From assembly GCF_042652985.1 (NCBI RefSeq), contig NZ_JBHSHQ010000073.1:1-64000 (forward strand): a stretch of 64,000 bases of DNA, read 5' to 3'. The translations under genes and the position numbers were made by a program. The stretch is from Ruoffia tabacinasalis (GTDB taxonomy: Bacteria; Bacillota; Bacilli; Lactobacillales; Aerococcaceae). Shown one piece after another: positions 32,803 through 41,873 of this stretch; position 1 is the stretch's first letter, and each line of letters begins with the position of its first letter. The notes beneath the pieces are model-generated. The model ran no database searches and was not told where the DNA came from. It was given only the letters and a program-made list of their open reading frames with translations.

Positions 32803-33531
32803 CTAGTCGCAGATCCAATTTCCATTTTCAACGCGACATGACGCGCCAGTATTATCACCTAGTACTTGAAACTGTGGTGTCACTGGTTTAGTGATATCTA
32901 TATTTGCTTCTTGTGCTGCTTGCTCTAAAGCTTGTTCAATAAGCTCTTGAGGTTGGGCACCACTAATTAAGTATTTTTTATCAATGACTAAAGCTGGAGC
33001 TCCTTGGATACCATAAGCGTTAACCAGGGCTAAGTCATTTAAGACAGCCTGTTTAGTTTCATCATTATTTGCTTGGTTCTTCCATGAATCAAAGTCGATG
33101 GACGTCTCTTTTACTAAGTCATCAATGACTTGTTGATCTGCAATATTTAAATTACGTACGAACAAGCCTTCTTGAAGTTTATCAAAGACTTCCCAGTACA
33201 TTGAATCGCCACCAATTAAACCAGCAGCTTTAGCTGCAATTAGACCGGGTTGCGAATGAGGGAAGTTGAAGTCCGTCTGTTTCATGCCATCGATATTAAA
33301 GCGGTGCTCATCATCATTTTGATTTGCGGCTTCCCAATGGTTTAATACTTCTGGTTTAACTGCTTCATGACTTCCGAACATTTGCTCAAAGTGTTCTACT
33401 TCCCAACCAAGGGCAAATGAGCGATGTTGTATATCTAAATTTTGATATTTATCCATGACTTTTCGCAAGCGATTTGACATCGGAAAGCAAAAAGAACAGA
33501 TAACATCGTGGAAAAATTCGATTTCTAGCAT
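32803..33531 (-). CDS. DsbA-family (FrnE-like) thioredoxin-fold oxidoreductase
   Basis: 242 residues with no signal peptide, so cytoplasmic. The thioredoxin fold starts EIEFFHDVICSFC with the active CSFC at 12-15. The helical insertion and cis-Pro loop QGAPALVIDKKY are as in the FrnE/DsbA-like group, linked to thiol redox and oxidative stress. Two additional C-terminal cysteines (SCRVENGNWICD) are present. ATG preceded by AGGAGGC. Monocistronic. Confidence 0.85.
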   Translation of the reverse strand: MLEIEFFHDVICSFCFPMSNRLRKVMDKYQNLDIQHRSFALGWEVEHFEQMFGSHEAVKPEVLNHWEAANQNDDEHRFNIDGMKQTDFNFPHSQPGLIAAKAAGLIGGDSMYWEVFDKLQEGLFVRNLNIADQQVIDDLVKETSIDFDSWKNQANNDETKQAVLNDLALVNAYGIQGAPALVIDKKYLISGAQPQELIEQALEQAAQEANIDITKPVTPQFQVLGDNTGASCRVENGNWICD

Positions 33532-33617
33532 AATAGCCTCCTTTACTTCGTAGTGTTAGTATAGCATACACACCTATCACTACAATGGATATTTGATTGT
33601 GTAAGCGCTAAGCTAAA

Positions 33618-34040
33618 TTATATTTTTTTCTGCCAGACTAATTTACGTTCAGGGTGTTCAATATTTGATAAGTATAAGAGGTCACCTTCAATATTAACTG
33701 AACGTTTTTGTTTTGATCCTCGATATGCAGGGATAAGGCTTAATTCCACAGAAGTAGTCAGCACAGCTTTTTCTTCATCCAAACTAAACTGCCCTGAATA
33801 TGCATGATACCCATGCATTCCCATGGCTTTCTCAACATCCGTTCTATAGTGAGAGACGGCCTCTTTAGATAAAGCTTCTTTTGCCATTATTTGAACAGAG
33901 AATAAGCCCGTGTGATCAAAGACTATATATCCTGTAGCATCTTCACCTAAAGGATAAAAAACTTGGTCGTTTTGATCGACTGATTCGTATGATTTAAGTG
34001 ACCAAGTGGTTCCAACTAATTGTTCTTTTAAGTTTTTCAT
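33618..34040 (-). CDS. Lipocalin-like domain protein
   Basis: 140 residues, cytoplasmic. The motif LVGTTWSLKSYES at the N-terminus, GYIVFDHTGLFSVQI, YSGQFSLDEEK and the C-terminal ERKLVWQKK fit the small lipocalin-like (Lipocalin_5) family, beta-barrel proteins of unknown ligand. GGAGG precedes the start. Stands alone. Confidence 0.75.
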   Translation of the reverse strand: MKNLKEQLVGTTWSLKSYESVDQNDQVFYPLGEDATGYIVFDHTGLFSVQIMAKEALSKEAVSHYRTDVEKAMGMHGYHAYSGQFSLDEEKAVLTTSVELSLIPAYRGSKQKRSVNIEGDLLYLSNIEHPERKLVWQKKI

Positions 34041-34241
34041 ATTAACCTCCAGATATTTTTACATTAAGTACAGAATACTATAAATAGTCACTTTTAGCTG
34101 TATTATCGCTTGTGTAACACTTATCAATAATATTCTAAATTCAAAAAAAGGAAATAATATTATAGTAAATTAATTGACAAATTAAGTAAAAAGAAGCAAA
34201 ATATAATTAGTTTTTAACTATCCTGTAAGGAGGATTTAATT

Positions 34242-35210
34242 ATGATAAATATTGGAATTGTAGGTTACGGTAACTTAGGGCGCGGTGTAGAGGCTAATTT
34301 AAAGAATGCGCCAGATATGAACTTAGTGGGGATTTTCTCTCGCCGTAATCCAGATACTTTAGATACAGAAGCAACGGCGTATCATATAGATGATATCTTA
34401 AATTTTAAAGATGAGATTGATGTATTAATCTTATGTGGTGGGTCGCGTTCGGATATTCCGGAACAAGGGCCAGCTTTAGCAGAACATTTTAACACTGTAG
34501 ATAGCTATGACAATCATAGTCAGATTCCGAACTATTTTGAAAGTATAGACACTGTGGCAAAAGCACATAAATATGTGTCAATTATCGCGACGGGTTGGGA
34601 TCCAGGATTGTTTTCTTTAAATCGTTTAATTGGAGAGGCTATCTTACCTAAAGGAGATACATATACTTTCTGGGGTGAAGGCTTGAGCCAAGGGCACGGA
34701 GATGCGGTTAGACGTGTTGAAGGGGTTAAAGATGGCGTTCAATATACAATTCCAAATACAGAATTAATTGATCAAATCCATGCAGGAGAAACCGTCGAAT
34801 ATACATCTAAATCCGCTCATAATCGTGATGTTTATGTGGTGTTGGAAGAGGGTGCAGATGCAGAAAAAGTAAAAAATGACATTGTAACGATGCCAGATTA
34901 CTTTGAAGGCTATCAAACTGAAGTCACTTTTATTACTGAGGAAGAATTACATGCAAATCATGCTGGTTTACCACATGGGGGACGTGTGATTCGCTCAGGA
35001 GAGACGTCACCCGACATGCAACAAGTGTATGAATTTGGTTTAGACTTAGGCAGTAATCCTGAATTTACGGCTGCAGTCAATGTGGCTTATGCGCGTGCCG
35101 CTTACAAATTACATCAAGAAGGGCATTCTGGAGCTCAGACCGTATTTGATATTGCACCAAAATATTTATCACCTAAGAGTGCTGCAGATTTACGAAAAGA
35201 ATTATTATAA
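34242..35210 (+). CDS. ddh: meso-Diaminopimelate D-dehydrogenase
   Basis: 322 residues. It makes meso-diaminopimelate directly from tetrahydrodipicolinate, ammonia and NADPH. Nucleotide site GIVGYGNLGRGVE, LCGGSRSDIPEQ, DSYDNH, TGWDPGLFSLNR and GLSQGHGDAVRR are hallmarks of the enzyme. The presence of Ddh indicates the one-step route to lysine/meso-DAP; other dap genes are not in the window. TAAGGAGG precedes the ATG. A terminator follows. Confidence 0.94.
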   Translation: MINIGIVGYGNLGRGVEANLKNAPDMNLVGIFSRRNPDTLDTEATAYHIDDILNFKDEIDVLILCGGSRSDIPEQGPALAEHFNTVDSYDNHSQIPNYFESIDTVAKAHKYVSIIATGWDPGLFSLNRLIGEAILPKGDTYTFWGEGLSQGHGDAVRRVEGVKDGVQYTIPNTELIDQIHAGETVEYTSKSAHNRDVYVVLEEGADAEKVKNDIVTMPDYFEGYQTEVTFITEEELHANHAGLPHGGRVIRSGETSPDMQQVYEFGLDLGSNPEFTAAVNVAYARAAYKLHQEGHSGAQTVFDIAPKYLSPKSAADLRKELL

Positions 35211-35215
35211 TGAGA

Positions 35216-35255
35216 AACCCCCGAAAGAAATGCGGTGACATTCCTTTCGGGGGTT
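35216..35255. terminator. Bidirectional terminator between ddh and a Gfo/Idh/MocA gene
   Basis: AACCCCCGAAAG (35216-35227) pairs with CTTTCGGGGGTT (35244-35255). The T tract is short on the plus strand. Confidence 0.8.
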
Positions 35256-35259
35256 ATTG

Positions 35260-36237
35260 TTATCCTAATTTGATACTGGCATCTTCAAGTGCTTTCTCTG
35301 CCACTTCCATGACGATTTTACTATGTGTGAGTTTCTCACGAACAGTATCCATATCATGTTCTTTAATAATGCGGTTGAAGGCGATAAATTCTTCATACAT
35401 GCGATGCGGGTGTACTTTTAAATCAATGACTTCTTCCGTGTCTTTTCCAATAATTTTAGTATAACTTTCTAATGTGTTTGTTGGTCCATTAATAATGAGC
35501 GAGCCATCGGTTCCTTGAATCGTACTTTTAATCGGTGCGCTCGTATCTTTAGATCCAATACAGACAACTTTTGTTTGATCATATTCCATGACTAATATTC
35601 CGGATGTATCAATTTCTCGTTCGATATTGGCATAATATTCAACCCGGTTTGGTTTGCCTAATAAGCCAACAACGAGGTGGATGTTATAAATATTAATATC
35701 CATTAGCGATCCGCCACCCATTTTTGAGTTAAAAGCCGGCAGAATAGTTCCTTCTTTGAAAGCGTCATAACGTGAAGAATACTGTGAATAATTACATTCA
35801 ATGATTTTTAAATCACCAACATCATTTAAATCCTCTTTAAGTTGGGCAAAATTAGCAAAGTATTGATTGGTAATTGCTTCAATTAAAACTAAATCTTTCT
35901 CTAAAGCGATGGCTTCTAACTCTTCTAATTCTTTTAAGGTTAAGGTGAAAGGCTTCTCGCAAATCACATGTTTGCCTGCTTCAAGAGCTTTTTTACTAAA
36001 TTCATAGTGCAGATGGTTCGGTAAGGCAACGTAGACAGTATCTACATCAGTGCGCTTAAGAATCTCATCTTCATTAGTATAAACCCCATCAATATCATAA
36101 GTGACGATTAAATCTTTGTTTTTTTCTATGCTCCGCTCAGAAGATAATAGAGCAGTTAGATTAATTTCTGGAATGTCTTTTACCATTTCTAAGAATTCTT
36201 GAACGATTTTTCCAGCGCCAAAGATAGCTAAATTCAT
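35260..36237 (-). CDS. Gfo/Idh/MocA-family NAD(P)-dependent oxidoreductase
   Basis: 325 residues from the ATG at 36237, preceded by GGAGGA. A start six codons further upstream would overlap the ribosome site. Rossmann motif IFGAGKIVQEFL, the EKPF signature in VICEKPFTL, and a C-terminal alpha/beta domain with GGGSLMDINIYNIHLV. Acts on a sugar, polyol or similar substrate that cannot be specified. Adjacent (22 bases) to a second family member on the same strand. Confidence 0.87.
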   Translation of the reverse strand: MNLAIFGAGKIVQEFLEMVKDIPEINLTALLSSERSIEKNKDLIVTYDIDGVYTNEDEILKRTDVDTVYVALPNHLHYEFSKKALEAGKHVICEKPFTLTLKELEELEAIALEKDLVLIEAITNQYFANFAQLKEDLNDVGDLKIIECNYSQYSSRYDAFKEGTILPAFNSKMGGGSLMDINIYNIHLVVGLLGKPNRVEYYANIEREIDTSGILVMEYDQTKVVCIGSKDTSAPIKSTIQGTDGSLIINGPTNTLESYTKIIGKDTEEVIDLKVHPHRMYEEFIAFNRIIKEHDMDTVREKLTHSKIVMEVAEKALEDASIKLG

Positions 36238-36259
36238 AAAACTTCCTCCATTCAATGGT

Positions 36260-37273
36260 TTAACTTAAGTGTTTTGTTCCTTTTTCAAGTAATTTAATTT
36301 GTAGTAAAGTTTGGTCGTCTTTAACAACTTTATCTTGCTTGTTAATAAGTGTTTGATAGACATCTTCATAGAAGCGACTATAGTCGCCCACTTCAGAGAT
36401 GACTTTTTCTTGATGATAGTGATTGTCATCATCCATATATGTTAATGTGCCGTAATGTTGGGGTAAGTCAACGCCAAAGTCAGGTTCAGTTGGCATGTAA
36501 AATTGTTTCAAATGCTCTTCCTGACGGTCTTTAGTCTCTTTAATAAATGAGCCTTTTTTACCATAAACAATAAAGCTAGGACGCGGTGTCAAACGGAAGT
36601 AACTAGATTTTACGGATACCTTTAATTTGCCGTAGTAAAGGTCTAAATCAAAGTAATCGTTCATTCGACCTTTACCTAATAACTGGCGCACGTCTGAATA
36701 AACTTCGTCAGGCTCTCCAAAGTATGAGATAACTTGATCTAAAGTATGGCAAGCATGTCCATACAAAAAGCTGTTAATTCGAGAATACTTACTATTCTCT
36801 GGTACTTCGGGTCGGAAGTAATCAAAATGCATCTCAAGTTCTAATAAATCACCTAACTTATTTGATTCAATCACTTTTTGAACCGTTAAGAAATCGGAAT
36901 CGTAACGTCTATTTTGATAACTTTGAACAAATAAATTCTTTTCTTTAGCGAGCGTGAATAATTCTTGAGCTTGTTCGACTGTTTCAGTGAAAGGTTTTTC
37001 GACCAACATATTTTTCCCACGCAATAAACCTTCTTTAGCTAAGGGATAATGACTTGAACTTGGTGTAGTTACTACTACAAGTTGGATTTCTGGGTCATTA
37101 TAAATATCGTCGATATTCGTTGTATACCGCACTCCCTCAATCGGAGTCCAGTCACTTTTTCCACTGCGAGAATAAATAGTTTTGATTTTTATTTTGTCAG
37201 ATAATTGGGTTGAAAAAGGCAAATGGTAGCGATTAGTACTTTTCCCATTGCCAATGTATGCAATTGTAAGCAT
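36260..37273 (-). CDS. Gfo/Idh/MocA-family oxidoreductase (YdgJ/IolX-like)
   Basis: 337 residues. Rossmann start AYIGNGKSTNRYHLPF, typical of the YdgJ/scyllo-inositol dehydrogenase-like subgroup, MLVEKPFTETVEQA, and HACHTLDQVISYFGEPD, which places the catalytic His. First gene of a two-gene operon with the preceding family member. Physiological substrate unknown. Confidence 0.87.
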   Translation of the reverse strand: MLTIAYIGNGKSTNRYHLPFSTQLSDKIKIKTIYSRSGKSDWTPIEGVRYTTNIDDIYNDPEIQLVVVTTPSSSHYPLAKEGLLRGKNMLVEKPFTETVEQAQELFTLAKEKNLFVQSYQNRRYDSDFLTVQKVIESNKLGDLLELEMHFDYFRPEVPENSKYSRINSFLYGHACHTLDQVISYFGEPDEVYSDVRQLLGKGRMNDYFDLDLYYGKLKVSVKSSYFRLTPRPSFIVYGKKGSFIKETKDRQEEHLKQFYMPTEPDFGVDLPQHYGTLTYMDDDNHYHQEKVISEVGDYSRFYEDVYQTLINKQDKVVKDDQTLLQIKLLEKGTKHLS

Positions 37274-37436
37274 GAAACCCCTCCCTTTATATTGTTATTA
37301 TTAACTATATGCTAAAAACGAGAAAATTAATAGAGATAACTATTCGTAAGATATTATGAATCGATAAAAAAATAAGGTACAATTTACATAATGAAAACAC
37401 TTTTATAAAAAATACATTTAAAAAAAGGGGTAACGT

Positions 37437-38393
37437 ATGATTAAATGGGGAATTATTGGCGCGGGAAATATTGCACATCGCTTTGCGACGAGTTTAGAAC
37501 AAGTGAAGGGTGCACGTTTATATGCCGTAGCACGACGGACGATGGAGAAAGCAGAAGCTTTTAGAGCAGAGCATCCATGTGATGTCAGTTATGATAATTA
37601 TCAAACTTTATTAGATGATTCAGAAGTTGATGCGGTCTACATTGCTTTACCACACCAATTTCACCTAGAATGGGTTAAGAAAGCATTGCGAGCTGGAAAG
37701 GCTGTTCTATGTGAAAAGCCAGCGACGCTGTCACTTCAAGAAATGGAAGAGATTACTGAGACGGTGAAAGAAACGAATGTATTCTTCATGGAAGCAATGA
37801 AAAGTCGCTTTGTCCCGGCTTATCGTGAGATTAAAGAGCGCATCGAAAAAGGAGATATCGGTGAAGTGTTAAGTGTTTCGACGTCTCTGTGCCGTATATT
37901 TACTGAAGCGGATGCAAGTTATCACTTTGAGCCTGTTCAAGGGGGCTGTTTACTGGATATGGGAGTGTATAATATTTCATTGATTGAAGATTTCATGACA
38001 TCACCGGTTCAAGTGAAAGCCGTAGATTATGAAGTGAAAGATAATGGGGTTGAAGTCTATGTCGATGCGAAATTAGAATCGAATGGTGTGATTGGACGAG
38101 TGGAATCCGCCTTTGACCGTGAAACGGAGACAGTCGCAATTATAACGGGAACGATCGGAGAAATTCGTATTCCAAACTTCCATCGACCAGTTTCATACAC
38201 ACTCACTTTAGCTGACAGCAATGAATCACAATTACATGAAGTGCCATATGATCATGATGATTTCTATAGTGAAATCGTTCATGTCGTTGAATGCATTCAA
38301 GAACACAAAACAGAAAGTCCGATCATGTCATTAAAGCATTCAGAGAATGTAGCTCAAATCATGGACCAAATTAAAGATGAGATTGTGTTATAA
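37437..38393 (+). CDS. Gfo/Idh/MocA-family oxidoreductase (dihydrodiol-dehydrogenase-like)
   Basis: 318 residues. GIIGAGNIAHRFATSL at the N-terminus, VLCEKPATLSLQEME, EAMKSRFVPAYREI, and GGCLLDMGVYNI. These motifs match the trans-1,2-dihydrobenzene-1,2-diol/D-xylose dehydrogenase-like subgroup. AAAAGGGG precedes the ATG. It is divergent from the other two family members, so three related enzymes sit side by side, probably from separate acquisitions since they differ clearly. Confidence 0.87.
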   Translation: MIKWGIIGAGNIAHRFATSLEQVKGARLYAVARRTMEKAEAFRAEHPCDVSYDNYQTLLDDSEVDAVYIALPHQFHLEWVKKALRAGKAVLCEKPATLSLQEMEEITETVKETNVFFMEAMKSRFVPAYREIKERIEKGDIGEVLSVSTSLCRIFTEADASYHFEPVQGGCLLDMGVYNISLIEDFMTSPVQVKAVDYEVKDNGVEVYVDAKLESNGVIGRVESAFDRETETVAIITGTIGEIRIPNFHRPVSYTLTLADSNESQLHEVPYDHDDFYSEIVHVVECIQEHKTESPIMSLKHSENVAQIMDQIKDEIVL

Positions 38394-38431
38394 TTGAAGG
38401 TTGTTATAAAAGATCTAAAGGAGGAATACAA

Positions 38432-38629
38432 ATGAAAGATGGAACTAAACGTGCCGATATTCAAATCGGGACAAAAGTAAAGGTTGTTCAAAAACAAGAT
38501 CAACGTTCAGGAAAATTGACTGAAGGAGTTGTCAAACGTCTCTTAACTAATTCACCTAATCACCATCACGGAATTAAAGTGATGTTAGAAAGTGGCATTG
38601 TAGGTCGAGTTAAAGAAATTATTGAATAA
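38432..38629 (+). CDS. ywbE: YwbE-family small protein
   Basis: 65 residues. The motif GTKRADIQIGTKVKVVQKQD, then TEGVVKRLLTNSPNHHHGIK and VGRVKEI, is the complete conserved YwbE sequence, a small KOW-like beta barrel of unknown function common in Firmicutes. AAAGGAGG precedes the ATG. Confidence 0.9.
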   Translation: MKDGTKRADIQIGTKVKVVQKQDQRSGKLTEGVVKRLLTNSPNHHHGIKVMLESGIVGRVKEIIE

Positions 38630-38682
38630 TTTTTCAAAGGATGTATAATAGGTGACTTGAAAAAACTGAGAGGAGGAATGTA

Positions 38683-39396
38683 ATGAATCTAACGTTTGAT
38701 TTATATGAATTAAATACAATAACGATTCTTGTTCGAATTTTACTGGCTGTTCTCATTGGCGGATTAATTGGGATGGAACGTGGGATGAAGAATCACACGG
38801 CAGGGCTGCGAACTTATATTCTCGTCTGTCTTGGTTCTACCATGGTCATGATGACAAACCAATACGTTACTGAGAATATTGGAGGAGGAGACCCAACTCG
38901 TTTAGGTGCCCAAGTAATAAGTGGGATTGGCTTTTTAGGAGCTGGAACCATTCTTGTTACCAATCGAAATCGAGTGAAAGGCTTAACAACTGCTGCTGGT
39001 TTATGGGCGGCTGCCTGTATTGGTCTTGCGATAGGTATTGGTTTCTATGAAGGAGCGATTGCTGGTGGTATCGCGATTTTACTGATTATGACCTTACTTA
39101 GACCTTTAAAGAAAGTCATCCAAGGTAAGTCGAGTAAGATTGATTGTTATATTATTGCAGATTCTTTAGACAGCTTTAATCACTTTTTAGAATTTTGTGC
39201 GGATTTACGGGTGAATATCATTGATATGCAGATTGAGAGTGAGCATGTCATTGAGAGTGACTACGAAACGGACTCCAATGAAATTGTTTACTTTGTAGCT
39301 ATCGATTTATATAACCGAATTCAGAAGCAAGACTTTATATTGCGTGTCAAAAACTTAAAAGGGATCAATTATTTTGAAGAATTAGAAGGAGAGTAG
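38683..39396 (+). CDS. MgtC/SapB-family membrane protein
   Basis: 237 residues. Four to five membrane helices in the first 140 residues with the MgtC signature (GLIGMERGMKNHTAGLRTY, GIGFLGAGTIL, GLTTAAGLWAAACIGLAIG). The C-terminal cytoplasmic domain (about 150-237) is ACT-like. MgtC proteins are tied to magnesium and phosphate homeostasis and to inhibition of ATP synthase in pathogens; the role in Firmicutes is unsettled. GAGAGGAGG precedes the ATG, 53 bases after ywbE. Confidence 0.9.
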   Translation: MNLTFDLYELNTITILVRILLAVLIGGLIGMERGMKNHTAGLRTYILVCLGSTMVMMTNQYVTENIGGGDPTRLGAQVISGIGFLGAGTILVTNRNRVKGLTTAAGLWAAACIGLAIGIGFYEGAIAGGIAILLIMTLLRPLKKVIQGKSSKIDCYIIADSLDSFNHFLEFCADLRVNIIDMQIESEHVIESDYETDSNEIVYFVAIDLYNRIQKQDFILRVKNLKGINYFEELEGE

Positions 39397-39413
39397 TCAT
39401 ACCTCCTTTTTTT
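39386..39413 (+). terminator. Possible terminator of the MgtC gene
   Basis: A short stem AAGGAG/CTCCTT spans the stop codon, followed by seven T. Weak but well placed. Confidence 0.45.
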
Positions 39414-39960
39414 ATTTCCAAATTTGTGCGTATTTCTTTTGATACTTGGAGTCATCGACAGAGGTGATAAGTTCAAGTGCTTGAGTTTTAATGACTTCGT
39501 CATGCGTTTCGTCATATAAATTGCGCATACCTTGTAAGAAGTCATTACGAATGAGTGTATAATTTTTTTCTTTGTCGCCATCATTGAAACGGTCTATCAC
39601 GTGTTCTAAGAATAGATTCTTAGCCGCGTCGCTTCCAAGCCCGACCCGCCATAAAGTTTGAATAGTGTGGCGTGCAGTGACAAATTTTTCATCGAAAGTG
39701 ACTTGCCATAAAGCATCAAAATCTTTTAAAATTCGGTCTTCAGGGTCGCTATAGGCAGCTAAGCGAGATAAATATTGGGCAGCTCGTGATCTTTGATGAC
39801 CATCTTTATCTGATAATAATTCAATTAAATCATCCCAAACGTCATACGCCCAATCCACCGGTTGTTCTATAGTCGAATTTAGTTCAATTAAAGCATTATA
39901 ACGTACTTCTTTGGTTCCATTTTTAGATAGTTCAAATAAGTCTTGGATTTTTTGATCCAT
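39412..39960 (-). CDS. HEAT-repeat-like hypothetical protein
   Basis: 182 residues, all-helical by pattern, soluble. Repeated segments such as KEVRYNALIELNSTI, DGHQRSRAAQYLSRLAAYS and ARHTIQTLWRVGLGSDA suggest HEAT/ARM-type helical repeats. Function unknown. It lies 13 bases downstream of a DUF1801 gene on the same strand and is probably cotranscribed with it. Confidence 0.65.
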   Translation of the reverse strand: MDQKIQDLFELSKNGTKEVRYNALIELNSTIEQPVDWAYDVWDDLIELLSDKDGHQRSRAAQYLSRLAAYSDPEDRILKDFDALWQVTFDEKFVTARHTIQTLWRVGLGSDAAKNLFLEHVIDRFNDGDKEKNYTLIRNDFLQGMRNLYDETHDEVIKTQALELITSVDDSKYQKKYAQIWK

Positions 39961-39973
39961 AACGCACCACTTT

Positions 39974-40408
39974 CTATTGTTTTATTTCTAGCCATTGTTG
40001 ATAGGCGATATTGAATACTTTTTCTAAAGTTGGTAAATCAATATCATCAAATTGTTTGAAACTAATGCTACTGCTACCAACCTTTACTTTCCCCAGTTGG
40101 TCTTGATATTTCTTAGCCAAGTATGTCTTATCCTCAACTGCATTCACATACATACTGAAGTAAGCTTTTTGCCGGGCTAAACCTACCATAAACCATATTT
40201 CATCGGTCTTACCTTTTATTGGGATTTCTCCGTAACCGATGATTTGTTGTTGGGACCCGCCCCAAAATTTACCTTCCCAAATATTGCGATTATCTCTGCC
40301 AAATTGTTTCGTTAACATTTGATCTAATCGAATGATAGTATCTTGATCCTTTTCGTCCAATTCATTTAAATATACTTCAAACGTTGTGTCTGTTTTAACT
40401 GTCGCCAT
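39974..40408 (-). CDS. DUF1801/YdhG-like protein
   Basis: 144 residues, soluble. EVYLNELDEKDQDTIIRLDQML, the GKFWGGSQQQIIGYGEI segment, FMVGLARQKAYFSMYV, and SSSISFKQFDDID are typical of the DUF1801 (YdhG, frataxin-like fold) group, with no settled function. AAGGAGG precedes the ATG. First gene of a likely two-gene operon. Confidence 0.78.
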   Translation of the reverse strand: MATVKTDTTFEVYLNELDEKDQDTIIRLDQMLTKQFGRDNRNIWEGKFWGGSQQQIIGYGEIPIKGKTDEIWFMVGLARQKAYFSMYVNAVEDKTYLAKKYQDQLGKVKVGSSSISFKQFDDIDLPTLEKVFNIAYQQWLEIKQ

Positions 40409-40545
40409 ATTAAGACCTCCTTTTCTTAATCAATATATCATATTTTTTATAAAAAGACTGCGGAATGAGCTTTAACTAAGTTGAATGATTTTGTTGATAG
40501 AATGTGTGGTGTTAAAATATAGATATAAGAAAAGGAGAGGTTTAA

Positions 40546-41385
40546 ATGGAATTCTATAATGTAAATGACGGAAATAAATTTCCTAAGATTGCTTTAGGGA
40601 CAGTTGGCCTCAAAGGAGCAAAAGGCGTTCAATCGATTAAGACAGCACTCAGAAATGGTTATGAGTTAATCGACACATCGACGAACTACAATAATGAAGG
40701 GGCTGTTGGGAAAGCCATTCGTGAATTAAATATTCCTAGAGAGCACATTCAAGTCTCATCTAAACTACCAGGAGCTAATCATGAATATGATAAAGCGATT
40801 GATGCGATACAAGAATCATTGTATCGGATAGGCATTGATTATTTTGATAAATATTTAATACATTGGCCACTACCAAAACGTGATAATTATGTTGAAGCTT
40901 GGCAGGCATTAGTTGATGCTCAAAAATTTGGCTTAATTAAGACCATTGGTGTGTCTAACTTCTTACCAGAACACTTAGACCGTATTATTGAAGCCACTGG
41001 TGTGACACCAGCAACGAACCAAATTGAACGCCATCCTTATTTCAATAATTTAGATTTACATCAAGCGAATAAAGATCGAGGGATACTTACGGAAGCATGG
41101 AGTCCACTTGGACGTGAGTTAAATGACTTATTAGAGAGTAAAGTATTAGCTGAGATTGCTAGAGAACATGACAAATCAATCGCACAAGTAATTATTCGCT
41201 GGAATATTCAAACAGGTATCTTAGTCAATGTAAAATCAGAGCAACTGGAACATCAGCTTGAGAATATTGATGTTTTTGACTTTGAATTAACCCAAGAAGA
41301 GATGGAATTAATTAATCAATTAGACAAAGGAAAAGAAGGTTTAGTTGAAGGGCAAGATCCTAGAGAATACGAAGAGTTTGACTAA
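40546..41385 (+). CDS. Aldo/keto reductase
   Basis: 279 residues, NADPH-dependent TIM barrel. Catalytic tetrad region: DTSTNYNNEGAVGKAI (Asp, Tyr), VSSKLPG with Lys, and YLIHWPLPKR with His. Also IKTIGVSNF and NQIERHPYF. Reduces aldehydes or ketones; the natural substrate is unknown. AGGAGAGG before the ATG. Followed after 30 bases by a YrdB-like membrane protein. Confidence 0.93.
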   Translation: MEFYNVNDGNKFPKIALGTVGLKGAKGVQSIKTALRNGYELIDTSTNYNNEGAVGKAIRELNIPREHIQVSSKLPGANHEYDKAIDAIQESLYRIGIDYFDKYLIHWPLPKRDNYVEAWQALVDAQKFGLIKTIGVSNFLPEHLDRIIEATGVTPATNQIERHPYFNNLDLHQANKDRGILTEAWSPLGRELNDLLESKVLAEIAREHDKSIAQVIIRWNIQTGILVNVKSEQLEHQLENIDVFDFELTQEEMELINQLDKGKEGLVEGQDPREYEEFD

Positions 41386-41415
41386 GAAAAATAAAAAAAT
41401 AAGAAGGCGAAAAAG

Positions 41416-41766
41416 ATGAAGTTTTTACAAGGTCTGAATGCAGTTTTGGCTTTAGCTATTGAAATTGTTGCTTTAATTAGTTTCGGCTATTTTGGCGCAA
41501 GCTTCTTCTCACGTCGATGGCTACAAATACTTGGAGCCATCGTATCTGTGGGAGTCATTATTATTATTTGGGGAGCCTTTTTTTCTCCGAAAGCAACGTA
41601 TCCACTGCCAATCGCTTGGACGCTCATCGGTAAATTCATTATCTTATTACTACCAAGTTATATGTGGTTTCAAAAGGGGAATACTGTGTATGCGGGCAGT
41701 TGGTTTGTACTCATTCTTTTTCACTTGGTTCTTCTTTTTGTCTTTCGAGATAGACCTCTAGTATAA
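41416..41766 (+). CDS. YrdB-family (DUF2568) membrane protein
   Basis: 116 residues with four membrane helices. The pattern LNAVLALAIEIVALISFGYFG, then WGAFFSPKA and the short C-terminal FRDRPL, fits the YrdB family of unknown function. Likely cotranscribed with the aldo/keto reductase gene. A terminator follows. Confidence 0.8.
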   Translation: MKFLQGLNAVLALAIEIVALISFGYFGASFFSRRWLQILGAIVSVGVIIIIWGAFFSPKATYPLPIAWTLIGKFIILLLPSYMWFQKGNTVYAGSWFVLILFHLVLLFVFRDRPLV

Positions 41767-41773
41767 ATATTTA

Positions 41774-41800
41774 GACTGAGTGAAAACTCGGTTTTTTTTT
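41774..41800 (+). terminator. Terminator
   Basis: Short stem (ACTGAG with CTCGGT, loop TGAAAA) followed by nine T. Confidence 0.7.
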
Positions 41801-41810
41801 ATGGATAATA

Positions 41811-41839
41811 TTGGCGAATGTCAAAAGTATTGCTATACT
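41811..41839 (+). promoter_or_regulatory. Promoter of the alpha-amylase gene
   Basis: TTGGCG (41811-41816), a 17-base spacer, TATACT (41834-41839) preceded by TGC. Strong by consensus. Confidence 0.75.
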
Positions 41840-41843
41840 TATT

Positions 41844-41857
41844 TGTAAACGCTTTAA
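41844..41857 (+). promoter_or_regulatory. cre site (CcpA operator)
   Basis: TGTAAACGCTTTAA matches the cre consensus TGWAANCGNTNWCA at all but one base. It lies 5 bases after the -10, over the transcription start, where bound CcpA would block initiation. It predicts glucose repression of the amylase gene. Confidence 0.75.
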
Positions 41858-41873
41858 TAAAAAGGAGACACAT

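Noticed and set aside
35210..35464. 84-residue frame after ddh on the plus strand
   Set aside because: It runs through the terminator and antisense to a conserved oxidoreductase; no ribosome site.
41811..41873. 21-codon N-terminal extension of the amylase
   Set aside because: It overlaps the promoter and cre site and hides the signal peptide; the ribosome site supports ATG 41874.
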